Assembly: GCA_002705305.1 (NCBI GenBank)
Contig: PAHW01000006.1
Location: 6,727 to 41,741 of the forward strand
Source of the DNA: Acidimicrobiaceae bacterium
Lineage (GTDB): Bacteria; Actinomycetota; Acidimicrobiia; Acidimicrobiales; Poriferisodalaceae
Direction of reading: 5' to 3'
Length of the DNA stretch: 35,015 bases
In this document: in pieces, positions 25,544 to 34,671 of the stretch
Layout: each line of letters starts with the position of its first letter
Position numbering within the stretch: the first letter of the stretch is position 1
The notes under the pieces: model-generated
The model's database searches: none
Told to the model about the DNA's origin: nothing
The model's input: the letters and a program-made list of their open reading frames with translations, nothing else
Made by a program: the position numbers and the translations under genes

Positions 25544-27175
25544 CTAGTTAATTGATACCGGTGTGGATACTTCAGTGAAGAAGTCGTTGCCTTTGTCATC
25601 AATGACTATGAAGGCTGGAAAGTTTTCCACCTCGATCTTCCAAACAGCTTCCATCCCGAGTTCCGGATATTCGAGGACCTCGACCTTTCGGATCGAGTCT
25701 TTGGCAAGCCTCGCAGCTGGCCCTCCGATCGATCCCAGGTAGAAACCTCCATACGTTCTGCAAGCCTCGGCTACCTGGGGCGATCTGTTACCTTTTGCGA
25801 GCATCACCAAACTTCCACCCGCTGCTTGGAATGACTCTACGTAGCTGTCCATTCGTCCTGCTGTAGTGGGCCCAAAAGAGCCTGATGCGTAGCCCTCGGG
25901 AGTCTTTGCTGGACCTGCGTAGTAGACGGGATATTCCTTGAGATACTCCGGAATCGCCTCGCCCGCATCAAGTCGCTCCTGGATCTTCGCATGGGCGATA
26001 TCGCGAGCCACAACCAATGTCCCGCTCAACGAAAGCCTCGTTTTTACGGGATATTTCGATAGTTCCTCTCGAATTTCGCTCATAGGGCGATCCAAATCGA
26101 TAGCGACAACTCCATCGGATAGATCGGCGTCCTGCGTTTCGGGCAGATATTTGGCGGGGTCTTCTTCGAGTTGTTCAAGAAATATGCCGTCGGCCGTAAT
26201 TTTTGCCAATGCTTGACGATCAGCGGAACATGAGACAGCTATTGCGACTGGGCAGCTCGCGCCATGCCTTGGCAGTCTCACCACTCGTACGTCATGGCAG
26301 AAGTATTTACCTCCAAACTGAGCACCTATCCCGAACTGGCGCGTTAATTCGAGGATTCGTTCTTCCCATTCCAGATCTCGAAAGCCGTGACCTGTTTCGC
26401 TACCGGTAGTAGGCAGGGCGTCTAGATACTTGGCTGAGGCGTATTTCGCGGTCTTCAACGCATGCTCAGCCGAGGTTCCGCCAATGACGACCGCCAGGTG
26501 ATACGGGGGGCAGGCAGCGGTACCAAGTGTTCGCAACTTCTCGTCAAGAAACTTGGTCAGATTTGCCGGGTTGAGCAGAGCTTTTGTTTCCTGAAACAAG
26601 AAGCTTTTGTTCGCGGAGCCACCGCCTTTAGCCATAAAAACAAGCTTGTATTCGTCACCTGGTGCCGAATAAATCTCGATCTGCGCCGGCAAGTTATTAC
26701 CGGTGTTTTGCTCGTCGAACATTGTTAGCGGCGCTAACTGTGAATAGCGAAGGTTCGACGTCTGGTACGTGTCGAACACACCGCGGCTGAATACTTCCGC
26801 GTCGTCGACGTCGGTAATGACCCGCTCGCCTTTCGTCCCCCAGATGATCGCGGTTCCCGTATCTTGACAACCGGGTAAAACGCCGCCCGCCGCAATATTT
26901 GCGTTTTTCAACAACTCGACTGCTACGAAACGGTCGTTGGCGGAAGCTTCGGGGTCCTCAAGGATTTGCGCTAGTTGAGCGAGGTGCCCGGGTCGCAATA
27001 AGTGAGCGATGTCTCGCATGGCCTCAGCGGTCAGTAGACGTAGACCCTCCGCTTCGACTTTTAGAAATTGTCGCCCTCCGGCCTCAAAGGTTGAGACGTA
27101 CTCGTCTGTGACCTTGCGATAGACGACGTCGCTATCGCCGGTGGGAAGCAGATCGCTGTAAAGGAACTCCGGCAC
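25544..27175 (-). CDS. fumA: Fumarate hydratase, class I (iron-sulfur type)
   Basis: Class I fumarase hydrates fumarate to malate with an oxygen-sensitive [4Fe-4S] cluster. The 543-residue product is full-length for the single-chain form. Cluster cysteines are identifiable by spacing: C103 in LPGCQDTG, C222 in TAACPPYH and C316 in AVSCSADR; the gaps of 119 and 94 equal those of Leishmania fumarase (C133, C252, C346). The N-terminal domain ends near 330, and the C-terminal domain carries [16 protein letters not shown] and [16 protein letters not shown]. The GTG 27175 start lies seven bases after TAACTT (27188-27183 on this strand), a leaderless layout. It is the third TCA enzyme in this window. 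Its 3' end faces the PGPGW gene. Confidence 0.96.
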   Translation of the reverse strand: MPEFLYSDLLPTGDSDVVYRKVTDEYVSTFEAGGRQFLKVEAEGLRLLTAEAMRDIAHLLRPGHLAQLAQILEDPEASANDRFVAVELLKNANIAAGGVLPGCQDTGTAIIWGTKGERVITDVDDAEVFSRGVFDTYQTSNLRYSQLAPLTMFDEQNTGNNLPAQIEIYSAPGDEYKLVFMAKGGGSANKSFLFQETKALLNPANLTKFLDEKLRTLGTAACPPYHLAVVIGGTSAEHALKTAKYASAKYLDALPTTGSETGHGFRDLEWEERILELTRQFGIGAQFGGKYFCHDVRVVRLPRHGASCPVAIAVSCSADRQALAKITADGIFLEQLEEDPAKYLPETQDADLSDGVVAIDLDRPMSEIREELSKYPVKTRLSLSGTLVVARDIAHAKIQERLDAGEAIPEYLKEYPVYYAGPAKTPEGYASGSFGPTTAGRMDSYVESFQAAGGSLVMLAKGNRSPQVAEACRTYGGFYLGSIGGPAARLAKDSIRKVEVLEYPELGMEAVWKIEVENFPAFIVIDDKGNDFFTEVSTPVSIN

Positions 27176-27182
27176 CCCACCA

Positions 27183-27188
27183 AAGTTA
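27183..27188 (-). promoter_or_regulatory. -10 box (TAACTT) of the fumarase gene
   Basis: TAACTT on the minus strand precedes GTG 27175 by seven bases. I see no -35 match at the expected distance. Confidence 0.4.
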
Positions 27189-27235
27189 CTGTCTTTATTC
27201 GACGACTAGGTGAGTCCTTGACTTAATGACTGAAA

Positions 27236-27619
27236 TCATCCGCTGGCGCTTTGGTCGAGGACAGGAGGTCCGTAGCGATTTTCTTCCACATGTCCTCGCT
27301 GACACATAAAAAACAGGATGACAAAAACAAGCGGTGTCGGAATGAGACCCAGTGGAAGCCACCAACTACTGCGATTCGTGTCGTGCAGTCTTCGGACCGT
27401 AATCGAAAGGTTAGGTATCAGAACGACAAGCAAGTAGAGGAAGGCAAAGATACCCACTGGCCCACCCAATCGGCCAAGCGTCCAAAAGACGGCTGCCAGC
27501 ATCGTATGCCCAAGGGTGAACCACCAATATTCGGCTCGGCTAGCTCGACCCCTGAATTCGGCGTACTTCAGTAATCCACCGATGTAGTGCTCGACCAGCC
27601 GCATACTCGGACCGTACAT
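27236..27619 (-). CDS. DUF805 membrane protein
   Basis: A 127-residue integral membrane protein with the DUF805 signature: KYAEFRGRASRAEYWWF near the N-terminus, three or four hydrophobic helices, the central TVRRLHDTNRSSWW and a short charged tail. DUF805 proteins are widespread and their function is not established. ATG 27619 is preferred, since AGGA lies seven bases before it and it leaves the usual spacing to the KYAEF motif; ATG 27655 would add 12 hydrophilic residues and is possible. It is transcribed away from the dioxygenase gene and lies 60 bases upstream of the fumarase start on the same strand. Confidence 0.85.
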   Translation of the reverse strand: MYGPSMRLVEHYIGGLLKYAEFRGRASRAEYWWFTLGHTMLAAVFWTLGRLGGPVGIFAFLYLLVVLIPNLSITVRRLHDTNRSSWWLPLGLIPTPLVFVILFFMCQRGHVEENRYGPPVLDQSASG

Positions 27620-27704
27620 CACTACGTCCTGCTCCACCTTCACCTTGCTTGACATGCTGTACTGGAAGGGCCGATACAACAGGCGGACCGACTAGGGGGA
27701 GATA

Positions 27705-28874
27705 GTGGCTGTAAACCTTCCATTGGTTGAAGTGCCGATCGTTGACTACGGGGCCGACGAGGACCAGATGGTCGACTATCGGAGAAACGGCACCCTTCGA
27801 GCCCTTGACCTCGACAACCGGGGTCCGATTCGTTTCGACGCAAACGGACGCCTTCACCCTGACATCGTTGATTCCTATAGCCGGCACGGCTTCTACGTGT
27901 TCACTGGAGTCATCGGGCAACAAGAACTTGATGAGATTGAGCGTGACGTGGCGGACATGCTCGATCGGTCCCCTGTAGCTAAGGACGCCGAAATAGACAA
28001 ACACGGCAACCCCGCTTTAGGGGTTGGGCTCGAAGGAAGAAATATCAGTTGGGTCCGACCTCTGTCTGATCCTTTGGGCGGAACCGACACGGCATACGGA
28101 CGTCACGAAGCCAAAATGAACGAACCGTTGCCACCGGCGGAAGCTCCCGAGCATGTCGTCCAGTTGTTTCTTGGCTCGTTGCAATTCTCCGACGCATGTC
28201 TGCGTTTGTATGGGCACCCAGAACTACTTCGAGTGGCCGAAACCATTAACGGATCTGACTTCACACCGTTTAACGAAGCGGTCTGGGTGAAACAACCGGG
28301 GCTCGGTGGGTCAGTAGCTTGGCATCAGGATGGATGGACTCACTGGGATAGTCCCGCGTTAGACGCGCACACTCACGGGTTTAATTTCATGGCTCAGCTC
28401 TATGGTTGCGACGCAACAAACGGTCTCTGGGTGGTTCCGGGGTCTCATCTCATGGGGAAGGCCGACATCAGAGGAATGGTTGAAGCTGCAGGATCGGATC
28501 GGCTTCCCGACGCGACTCCGTTGATATGTGCGCCCGGAGACGTGGCGATAAACAGTCGTCAAGCAATTCACGGTTCCTTCGCCAACACGAGTTCGAATGC
28601 ACGCGTCACACTAAATTTCGGCTTTCATCGTCGGGCATCGGTGTTCGGTGTGCAAAGTGGCGGGGTACACAATCCGGTCTCGGAATATGACGACGAGTAC
28701 ATCTTCGAACGTTCAAAGGCTATTGCTTGGGCCATAGACGCTCGGTCTCAACATTTCGTGAACGAAGAACGCTATGTCTACGAGCCCTTTCGAGGTATCG
28801 AAGACCAATTCACTTGGGACGATGCAGCCAGATCAGAGCTGCGTGATTACAACCTGAGAGATATCGGAATCTGA
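27705..28874 (+). CDS. Phytanoyl-CoA dioxygenase (PhyH)-like Fe(II)/2-oxoglutarate oxygenase
   Basis: A 389-residue non-haem iron oxygenase of the PhyH family, which hydroxylates alpha or other carbons of diverse substrates. The 2-His-1-carboxylate triad is readable: WHQDGW gives H207 and D209, and QAIHGSFANTS gives H289, with R300 eleven residues later to bind 2-oxoglutarate. FNEAVWVKQPG and GLWVVPGSHL are typical flanking strands. GTG 27705 follows AGGGGGA at 27694-27700. The stop is one base before the enoyl-CoA hydratase start, so the two are an operon. That pairing suggests hydroxylation followed by chain processing of an acyl-CoA, but the substrate is unproven. Confidence 0.9.
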   Translation: MAVNLPLVEVPIVDYGADEDQMVDYRRNGTLRALDLDNRGPIRFDANGRLHPDIVDSYSRHGFYVFTGVIGQQELDEIERDVADMLDRSPVAKDAEIDKHGNPALGVGLEGRNISWVRPLSDPLGGTDTAYGRHEAKMNEPLPPAEAPEHVVQLFLGSLQFSDACLRLYGHPELLRVAETINGSDFTPFNEAVWVKQPGLGGSVAWHQDGWTHWDSPALDAHTHGFNFMAQLYGCDATNGLWVVPGSHLMGKADIRGMVEAAGSDRLPDATPLICAPGDVAINSRQAIHGSFANTSSNARVTLNFGFHRRASVFGVQSGGVHNPVSEYDDEYIFERSKAIAWAIDARSQHFVNEERYVYEPFRGIEDQFTWDDAARSELRDYNLRDIGI

Positions 28875-28875
28875 A

Positions 28876-29682
28876 ATGAGTGTTCTCGAATGTGAAATGG
28901 ATAATCACATAGCTCTTGTCACATTGAATAGGCCCGAATCGCGAAATTCATTAAACCCTGAATTGATTGTCAGGCTGGCCGAACTTTGGGACGGCCTCGG
29001 GAAGGACGACGCCGTCAGAGTTGTAGTGCTAACAGGCGCAGAAGGGTCGACGTTTTGTTCGGGCTTCGATCTCGGAACGACCATTCCTATGATGACCGGC
29101 ACCCGAGAACCTCAGAACGAGTTCGAGCAAGCAGTCGCCGACGACAATGCGCTCATGCATCAGGCAACCTTGAGAGGCTATGACGTTGGCAAACCAGTGA
29201 TCGCTGCGGTTAACGGTCATGCCATTGCCGGGGGCATGGAATTGATGCTGTCATGCGATTTACGCGTAGTGGCCCAGGGGGTGAAACTCGGACTTTCGGA
29301 GGTCGCTCTTGGACTCATACCCGGTATGGGCGGTACTGCTCTATTGGGTAGGCACGTTCCGAGTGCATTAGCAATGGAGTTGTTGCTGGCTGCGCAACCC
29401 ATCGTGAGTGACGATCTTGCCGAATCTGGCTTGTTCAATCGTCTAGTTCCATCCACTGATGTGTTGGACGCCGCTTTGGATCTCGCTCATGTGATCGCCT
29501 CCAATGCTCCACTAGCTGTTAAGGCAGCCCGGAGCGTAGTTCGAGCGTCAATTGATCTTGACGAAACTGCTGCTTTGGCTTTGGAATCACACACAGGAGC
29601 AGCGCTTGTCGACACCGAGGACGCAGTGGAAGGACCGTTGGCGTTCATGGAGAAGCGCGCACCTGTGTTTAGGGGCCGTTGA
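28876..29682 (+). CDS. Enoyl-CoA hydratase / isomerase (crotonase) family protein
   Basis: A 268-residue crotonase. The oxyanion-hole loops FCSGFDLG (60-67) and HAIAGGMELMLSCD (115-128) are present. Both catalytic acids of classical enoyl-CoA hydratase appear conserved: E122 in GGMEL and E142 in GLSEVALGLIPGMGG, equivalent to Glu144 and Glu164 of the rat enzyme. Hydration of 2-enoyl-CoA in beta-oxidation is therefore likely. It starts one base after the dioxygenase stop and shares its operon. The gene faces the DUF1330-like gene tail to tail across 70 bases with no obvious hairpin. Confidence 0.92.
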   Translation: MSVLECEMDNHIALVTLNRPESRNSLNPELIVRLAELWDGLGKDDAVRVVVLTGAEGSTFCSGFDLGTTIPMMTGTREPQNEFEQAVADDNALMHQATLRGYDVGKPVIAAVNGHAIAGGMELMLSCDLRVVAQGVKLGLSEVALGLIPGMGGTALLGRHVPSALAMELLLAAQPIVSDDLAESGLFNRLVPSTDVLDAALDLAHVIASNAPLAVKAARSVVRASIDLDETAALALESHTGAALVDTEDAVEGPLAFMEKRAPVFRGR

Positions 29683-29752
29683 GAAGTTCTCGTCAACGTC
29701 TCACACCGAAACGGTTGGAGATGACAACGTGCGCGTCCAATGGCAAAGCTGG

Positions 29753-30163
29753 TCAAGTGTTGGAAGGACGGAGTGCCGGTACTTGGTCGGAGAGTTCGAT
29801 GATGTGTGCTTTGTCGACACAAGCGCGGCGGTATCGGAACATTTCTCTCGACCCATCGGCATTGGGTAAGTCCAGAAACGCTTTATGACTCGGGTACCAC
29901 ACCGCTAACACTTCGTCGAAGGCATCTAATTCACCCACGACGCAGCCTTGAACCGGCGTACGCCATAACACCAATCCCCCGACTGCTCCCACCGAACGTT
30001 CAATAGCCGTCATATAGGACCTGTACGGCTCTCCATCTGGAAAGGCCGCGTCGCGTTTGTAGCGGTTGATGTTCAACATCATGAGGGAAGTGTCAGAACT
30101 TGACTCAGCGAGATTTTGTAGTCTCGAAAACTGTTCGTCGTTCGCTGTGTTGTCTTTCGCCAT
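29753..30163 (-). CDS. DUF1330-like small alpha/beta-barrel protein
   Basis: A 136-residue soluble protein. MMLNINRYK, then YRSYMTAIERSVGAVGGLVLWR, FDEVLAVWYPSHKAFLDL and FRYRRACVDKAHII follow the DUF1330 / dimeric ferredoxin-like barrel pattern (strand, helix, strand, then the WYPS segment). Members of this fold bind small molecules or act as minor oxygenases; no catalytic set stands out. The ATG 30163 start is six bases after TAGCGT on the minus strand, a leaderless layout. It diverges from the thioesterase gene. Confidence 0.75.
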   Translation of the reverse strand: MAKDNTANDEQFSRLQNLAESSSDTSLMMLNINRYKRDAAFPDGEPYRSYMTAIERSVGAVGGLVLWRTPVQGCVVGELDAFDEVLAVWYPSHKAFLDLPNADGSREMFRYRRACVDKAHIIELSDQVPALRPSNT

Positions 30164-30169
30164 GCGAGA

Positions 30170-30175
30170 ACGCTA
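30170..30175 (-). promoter_or_regulatory. -10 box (TAGCGT) of the DUF1330-like gene
   Basis: TAGCGT on the minus strand lies six bases before ATG 30163, with no ribosome-binding site between them. Confidence 0.4.
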
Positions 30176-30250
30176 GTGCGATCCGGCTGTGGACAAGAGA
30201 AACGAGGCCTACCCTCTAATGATGCCATCGACTCTGCTACAGACATTCTC

Positions 30251-31039
30251 ATGACGCCTCTCGAGTATCTGGGTGCTTCACCAAAAGGTGACGACTGGGA
30301 ACTGTCCTTGCCGCAGGACCTTCACGGAGCATTTGGCGGGGTGACAGGTGGAGCATTAGCTGCAGCTTCTGTTGCATTAGGCCGTACCATCGCGCCCGAT
30401 CGTGTGACGACGGGCGTCGACATCCATTTCCTTCGCGGATTATCCACCACCGAAGCGACGGTCAAACTGACCACTCTTTCATCTGGTCGAAGCTTGACCG
30501 TCGTTCGAGTTGAGTTCACAGACGCATCCGGGCGACCGACAACTGAAGCCAGGGTCGCATTTGCCGCCCCCGAAACACTTCGTACCGATATTCAGAACAG
30601 CCATTTCGAAGGTCTGATGGGGCCGCCGCCTCAAGATTTGGAAGCCTCAGCGAAGCCGTGGCGTAAACCTGAAGGAGTTGAGGCTCCGATCATTGACACA
30701 GCCGCCCCCAAGGCCGCCAGAGTTGGCTCCGCAATAGCGACGTTGGTGTCCATTCCTTGGGATGCTGTCGGTGATGGCAGCGAAGGCGCATGTCTCGCCG
30801 CGGACCTGTCAGTTGGTCCTCCAGTCGACGCCGCCTTGCCTAGAGGTGCCTGGGTTCCTCACCCAAATCCCGATCTGTCGTTACGCTTTTCAGGCCCAGC
30901 GAAGACCGGAGATCTTGTAGCGATCGCCTCGTGCATGAGAATCGTGGAGGGTCTGGCAACAGTGGCGACTGAAGTTTGGCAAGAGGAATCTTTAACAGCG
31001 ACCGGGGTGTCAACCAGTTTGCTGATGGCAAAAACTTGA
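30251..31039 (+). CDS. Acyl-CoA thioesterase, double hot-dog fold
   Basis: A 262-residue protein with the pattern of TesB-like double hot-dog thioesterases. The first half reads LHGAFGGVTGGALAAAS, then FLRGLSTTEATVKLTTLSSGRSLTVVRVEF. The second half includes PNPDLSLRFSGPAKTGDLVAIASC and the closing GVSTSLLMAKT. The family hydrolyses acyl-CoA to free acid and CoA in the cytoplasm. ATG 30251 is chosen over the earlier GTG 30176 because MTPLEYLG begins the hot-dog domain and TACAGA lies seven bases upstream; the segment before it has no family support and reaches the divergent promoter. The gene fits the acyl-CoA theme of the region. Confidence 0.85.
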   Translation: MTPLEYLGASPKGDDWELSLPQDLHGAFGGVTGGALAAASVALGRTIAPDRVTTGVDIHFLRGLSTTEATVKLTTLSSGRSLTVVRVEFTDASGRPTTEARVAFAAPETLRTDIQNSHFEGLMGPPPQDLEASAKPWRKPEGVEAPIIDTAAPKAARVGSAIATLVSIPWDAVGDGSEGACLAADLSVGPPVDAALPRGAWVPHPNPDLSLRFSGPAKTGDLVAIASCMRIVEGLATVATEVWQEESLTATGVSTSLLMAKT

Positions 31040-31151
31040 AGACTTGATATCTACGCCGAAACCCTCAGTAGTTCGAACCTGCCACGATGAAACTGAACTG
31101 GTGGCTTCGAGCCTTGTAGGGTCGTGATGGCCGTTAACGGAGGGTGAAGTA

Positions 31152-32369
31152 ATGAAATTCGGGATGCTGTACGAGTTGCAATTGCCGAAACCGTGGGACG
31201 AAGGCGCCGAGTTGCAACTCATTGATGAAGCGACTGAACAGATCGTTCTAGCCGACAAGATCGGAATCGATCACGCTTGGGCCGTTGAGCACCATTTTCT
31301 TGAAGAGTATTCGCACTGCTCAGCTTCCGATGTTTTTCTTGCTTCGCTCGCAGCGCAAACCGAACGCATCAGAATCGGTCTCGGCATTCGACAAGTAATC
31401 CCCAACTACAACCATCCATCTCGAACAGCAGAAACCGTGGCCATGCTTGACCTTATTTCTCGGGGACGAGTCGAATTCGGCATCGGAGAAGGTGCGACTC
31501 GACTGGAGTTACGGGGATACGACATCAACGCGCGACGGAAGCGGGCGTTGTCCTTGGAAGCTGCGGGACAGATCGCGAACATGCTGGTGATGGAGCCCTA
31601 CCCCGGATACGAGGGTGAAGGGTTTTCGATGCCATGCAGAAACGTGGTTCCGAAGCCCATGCAAAAGCCGCATCCTCCCATGTGGATAGCGTGCACTAAC
31701 CGCGGGACTATCGAAGTAGCTGCGCGAAATGGGCTTGGAGCCTTGGCTTTTAGTTTCGTCGACCCTGAGGAAGCAAAAACTTGGGCAGACACGTATTACG
31801 GCATCATCAAAAGCGACGAGTGTGTTCCTTTGGGACACACTGTCAACGCGAATCTGGCGATGGTTGCAGGATTCAGTCTTCATGAGGACGGCGACGAGGC
31901 GATGCGCCGCGGCATAGACGGATTTCAGTTCTTCCGTTACGCGGTTAATGCACTAGTTGCTAACGAAACTCGTCCTGGTCGCAGCAACCTGTGGGGCGAA
32001 TATGAAGAACTGAGAGGGCCTGATCTTCCGACAATCGGAGCGCCTGGTATCGGAACACCAGAGGATTACACGGCACTTGTCCAGGAATTCGAAGCCGCAG
32101 GCGTTGACCAGGTCATTTTTTTGCAGCAAGGCGGCAAGAATGAGCACAAACATATTTGTGAAAGCTTGGAGTTATTCGGCGAGAAGGTACTCCCCAACTT
32201 TGAGCCGTTCCGTGATGAGCGTGTAGCTCAAAAGGACGCCGAGTTGGCGCCGTACATCGAAGCTGCTCTCGACAGAAAGCAGTGGATGGAACCGCTCGCC
32301 GATGACGAGATCCCCATCGTTCCGCCATCACAAGCTAGGGAGTCGTTTTACGTTAAGGCGGACACCTAG
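31152..32369 (+). CDS. LLM-class flavin-dependent oxidoreductase
   Basis: A 405-residue bacterial-luciferase-like (LLM) TIM-barrel flavoprotein. MKFGMLYELQLPKPW, DHAWAVEHHFLEEYSHCSASDVFLASLAAQTERIRIG and ISRGRVEFGIGEG are the usual N-terminal landmarks, and PHPPMWIACTN lies mid-barrel. LLM enzymes use reduced FMN or F420 for monooxygenation or hydride transfer; which one cannot be settled here. ATG 31152 has the strong site GGAGG (31139-31143). TAGGGT at 31117-31122 may be the -10. The C-terminal 70 residues extend past the barrel. The stop overlaps the convergent esterase gene by four bases. Confidence 0.92.
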   Translation: MKFGMLYELQLPKPWDEGAELQLIDEATEQIVLADKIGIDHAWAVEHHFLEEYSHCSASDVFLASLAAQTERIRIGLGIRQVIPNYNHPSRTAETVAMLDLISRGRVEFGIGEGATRLELRGYDINARRKRALSLEAAGQIANMLVMEPYPGYEGEGFSMPCRNVVPKPMQKPHPPMWIACTNRGTIEVAARNGLGALAFSFVDPEEAKTWADTYYGIIKSDECVPLGHTVNANLAMVAGFSLHEDGDEAMRRGIDGFQFFRYAVNALVANETRPGRSNLWGEYEELRGPDLPTIGAPGIGTPEDYTALVQEFEAAGVDQVIFLQQGGKNEHKHICESLELFGEKVLPNFEPFRDERVAQKDAELAPYIEAALDRKQWMEPLADDEIPIVPPSQARESFYVKADT

Positions 32370-33310
32370 CTAGGGCTTAACATCCGCCCAAGGAAGTCAT
32401 TGATGTCCGATCGAGCTTGGCGGGCCACGGCCGTGCCTGGAGCAAACCCATCGAACCCGTGAGGGGCTCCGGGATACACGTGGAGTTCGGTAGGAACCCC
32501 TGCTTGGTTAAGTCGCTGGGCGTAAGCGACGTCTTCGTCAGCAAACCCGTCCAGGGTTCCTGTCATGACATACGCACGCGGCAAACCGCTCAGATCGACC
32601 GCTCGCGCAGGCGCTGCGTGGATCGGGACGTCTTCAGTGTCGAACAAATCGCCCAAATAGGACTGCCAGCCGAAATAGTTCGATTCGCGATCCCACACCG
32701 GGACATCCCAGTTAGCGGTGACAGTTGTTCGAGTGTCATCGATCATCGGATAGATCAATAATTGGTAATCGAGTTCGAACTCGCCGCGATCACGAACTAA
32801 CAGAGCAAGCGCTGCCGCCATCCCTCCTCCGGCGCTCGGTCCGCCAATCCCGATCCTGTCAGTATCTACACCGATTGATTCGCCATTTTCCTTTAGCCAT
32901 TTCAGTCCTGCATAGGAATCTTCAAGCCCCGCTGGATACGGGTGCTCGGGTGCCAACCGATATTGCACCGCAGCGCCAACTAACCCGAACCGCTGACACC
33001 ATCGATCAAAACGGAAATCGTCTTGCTCAGGCGCTCCCAACACGTAGCCGCCCCCGTGAGTCCAATAGAGCGCCGGTAGCAAATCCTCGATATTTTTGCG
33101 CCGGTGCAGTCTGACTCTGACTTCGTCGCCGTGGGGACCGGCGACGAAGTGATCCACTCTCTCTACTTCGTCTGAGAGAGGGGCATCCGCGTTTCGAAGC
33201 AGCCTCGATGATCGAGTTTTCTCTAGGTTGTCAGCATTGACAGTTCCAAGACTCGGTTGTGCCTCTATGGCTGCTCGAATCTCCGGGTCGTAGTACGGCT
33301 GTGTGCTCAT
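32366..33310 (-). CDS. Alpha/beta hydrolase of the hormone-sensitive-lipase (HSL) family
   Basis: A 314-residue esterase. The HSL oxyanion motif HGGGY is at 85-89, the nucleophile is Ser159 in GGPSAGGG, the acid is probably Asp254 in GTLDGFADED and the base is His284 in GAPHGFDGF. The catalytic set is complete. There is no signal peptide, so the enzyme should act on intracellular short- or medium-chain esters. The start is ATG 33310; TACCGT on the minus strand lies eight bases before it. The gene is 40 bases downstream of the methyltransferase stop on the same strand and may follow it in one transcript. Confidence 0.93.
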   Translation of the reverse strand: MSTQPYYDPEIRAAIEAQPSLGTVNADNLEKTRSSRLLRNADAPLSDEVERVDHFVAGPHGDEVRVRLHRRKNIEDLLPALYWTHGGGYVLGAPEQDDFRFDRWCQRFGLVGAAVQYRLAPEHPYPAGLEDSYAGLKWLKENGESIGVDTDRIGIGGPSAGGGMAAALALLVRDRGEFELDYQLLIYPMIDDTRTTVTANWDVPVWDRESNYFGWQSYLGDLFDTEDVPIHAAPARAVDLSGLPRAYVMTGTLDGFADEDVAYAQRLNQAGVPTELHVYPGAPHGFDGFAPGTAVARQARSDINDFLGRMLSPS

Positions 33311-33350
33311 GACTGAGCACGGTAGGGCAAGTTGACGCTACTTCGCTCGA

Positions 33351-34409
33351 CTACGCCGACGCTTCGTAGACGATGTTGGTACCCGTTTCTGATATCCGTC
33401 CGAACGTTCCGTAACCAGCTTCCTCAAAAACGGCCCTCATTCCCGGCTCGCCTGCCTGCGCACCCATTCCCCGACCCACTTCTTGTGAGAGCGAGCAGGG
33501 CGTGCAGAAGAAACTCGAGAAACCGTAAAAGGCGCCACCCAGACCGGCATGATTCTCCGATCTGGTATCAAATGCGAACGGTTCAATCAACATGACGGAT
33601 CCGTTGTCATTGAGTTGAGATCGCGCGTGTTGTGCAATTCCAACCGGGTCGCCCATGTCATGCATACAGTCGAAGAAACACACCAGGTCATAAGAACCCT
33701 GGTAACTGGTGGCGCTCTCTATTTCGAAGGTCACATTGCCAAGGCCTTGTTCTTCCGCCGCGGCTCGAGCCATTTCAATTGAGGGAGCGTGATAGTCGAT
33801 GCCTACGAAGGAACTGTCAGGGTAGGCAGCTGCCATGGTCAACGTCGATAATCCAGCCCCACATCCCACATCAGCTACAACTGCGCCATTGGAGACCCTG
33901 GATTCGCCTCCAGAAAGCGCGGGAATGAATTCCTGCACTAGGTGGTGTTCGTAGCAGGGACGGAAAAATTCGAGCGTTCCGTCGAACAAGCATGGGTGAT
34001 GATCACCCCACGGAACCGCTCCATCTCCGCGAAATGCAGCCTCGACTTGGTCAAGCCCCATATACATCGCCCGAACTGCTTGTAGAGCACCGGCCAGCCA
34101 AGCAGGTGAATGTTGTTCCGCCATGACCAACGCTCCAACGTCGCTGAGCTCGTAGGTGTCGGCGTCCACGTCATATGTCAACACTCCCGCCGAGGCCTGT
34201 TGGTCAAGCAACTCTCGAGTGAGTCGAGGATGCGTGCTGGCAGCCTGCGCTAATGCCTCAGCTGTCATTCCCCCACTGCCCGCTAAGTGCCGATACAAAC
34301 CCAGCTTGTGAGCCAGCTCGCTACATACAACGGTGGCTGCACCAACCATGTGACCGACCATGCTTCCCGCATAGGCCTGAACTGCTTCCATATCTATTTC
34401 TTCTGACAT
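33351..34409 (-). CDS. SAM-dependent class I methyltransferase with N-terminal winged-helix region
   Basis: A 352-residue methyltransferase. Residues 25-95 (SELAHKLGLYRHLAGSGGMTAEALAQAA, TRELLDQQASAGVL, YELSDVG) look like the winged-helix dimerisation domain of O-methyltransferases. The SAM motif is VVADVGCGAGLS (177-188), followed by GIDYHAPSIEMA and the motif around CFFDCMHDMGDP. The acceptor is probably a small molecule, but nothing here identifies it. ATG 34409 has GGAGGG eight bases upstream; the frame extends 10 codons further back without need. The esterase gene downstream may be its partner. Confidence 0.88.
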   Translation of the reverse strand: MSEEIDMEAVQAYAGSMVGHMVGAATVVCSELAHKLGLYRHLAGSGGMTAEALAQAASTHPRLTRELLDQQASAGVLTYDVDADTYELSDVGALVMAEQHSPAWLAGALQAVRAMYMGLDQVEAAFRGDGAVPWGDHHPCLFDGTLEFFRPCYEHHLVQEFIPALSGGESRVSNGAVVADVGCGAGLSTLTMAAAYPDSSFVGIDYHAPSIEMARAAAEEQGLGNVTFEIESATSYQGSYDLVCFFDCMHDMGDPVGIAQHARSQLNDNGSVMLIEPFAFDTRSENHAGLGGAFYGFSSFFCTPCSLSQEVGRGMGAQAGEPGMRAVFEEAGYGTFGRISETGTNIVYEASA

Positions 34410-34671
34410 AGCGATGTCCCTCCACCGTTCAAGGTTCAACCACCTCGATACTTTTGACGGAGCAGTTTTAACTTAAATATGGGGATCTCGCTCTTTTTTT
34501 GTTCGAAAGCGGCCGTCGTCGACCGACGGGGCGCGATTAGTGCAAGTAGTTCTCTGCCCTACGGATGCAACTACCGAATCGGTCACACCCTTCTGAGGTA
34601 AATATCTCGCGGGTCGCCCAACGTTGAGCACCCCGCCTAGCGTCGTGAGTCGATCCATAAAGGAGAAAACA
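34410..34671. other. Intergenic region between the methyltransferase and the last gene
   Basis: This 262-base divergent region holds an AT-rich patch (34466-34479), a T7 run (34494-34500) and a clean hairpin CCGTCG-TCGAC-CGACGG (34513-34529). TAGCGT at 34638-34643 is a possible -10 for the rightward gene. The T-run precedes the hairpin on the plus strand, so it is not a rightward terminator. I see no gene. Confidence 0.5.

Noticed and set aside
27540-28004. 154-codon minus-strand frame over the dioxygenase gene
   Set aside because: It is a shadow of the PhyH-like coding sequence, which has a full catalytic triad.
34494-34529. T7 run next to a hairpin, as an intrinsic terminator
   Set aside because: The T-run precedes the hairpin on the plus strand and becomes an A-run after it on the minus strand, so the order is wrong for termination either way.
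34473-34658. Minus-strand 61-codon frame before the last gene
   Set aside because: No ribosome-binding site, no similarity to anything I recognise, and it covers the probable promoter of the rightward gene.
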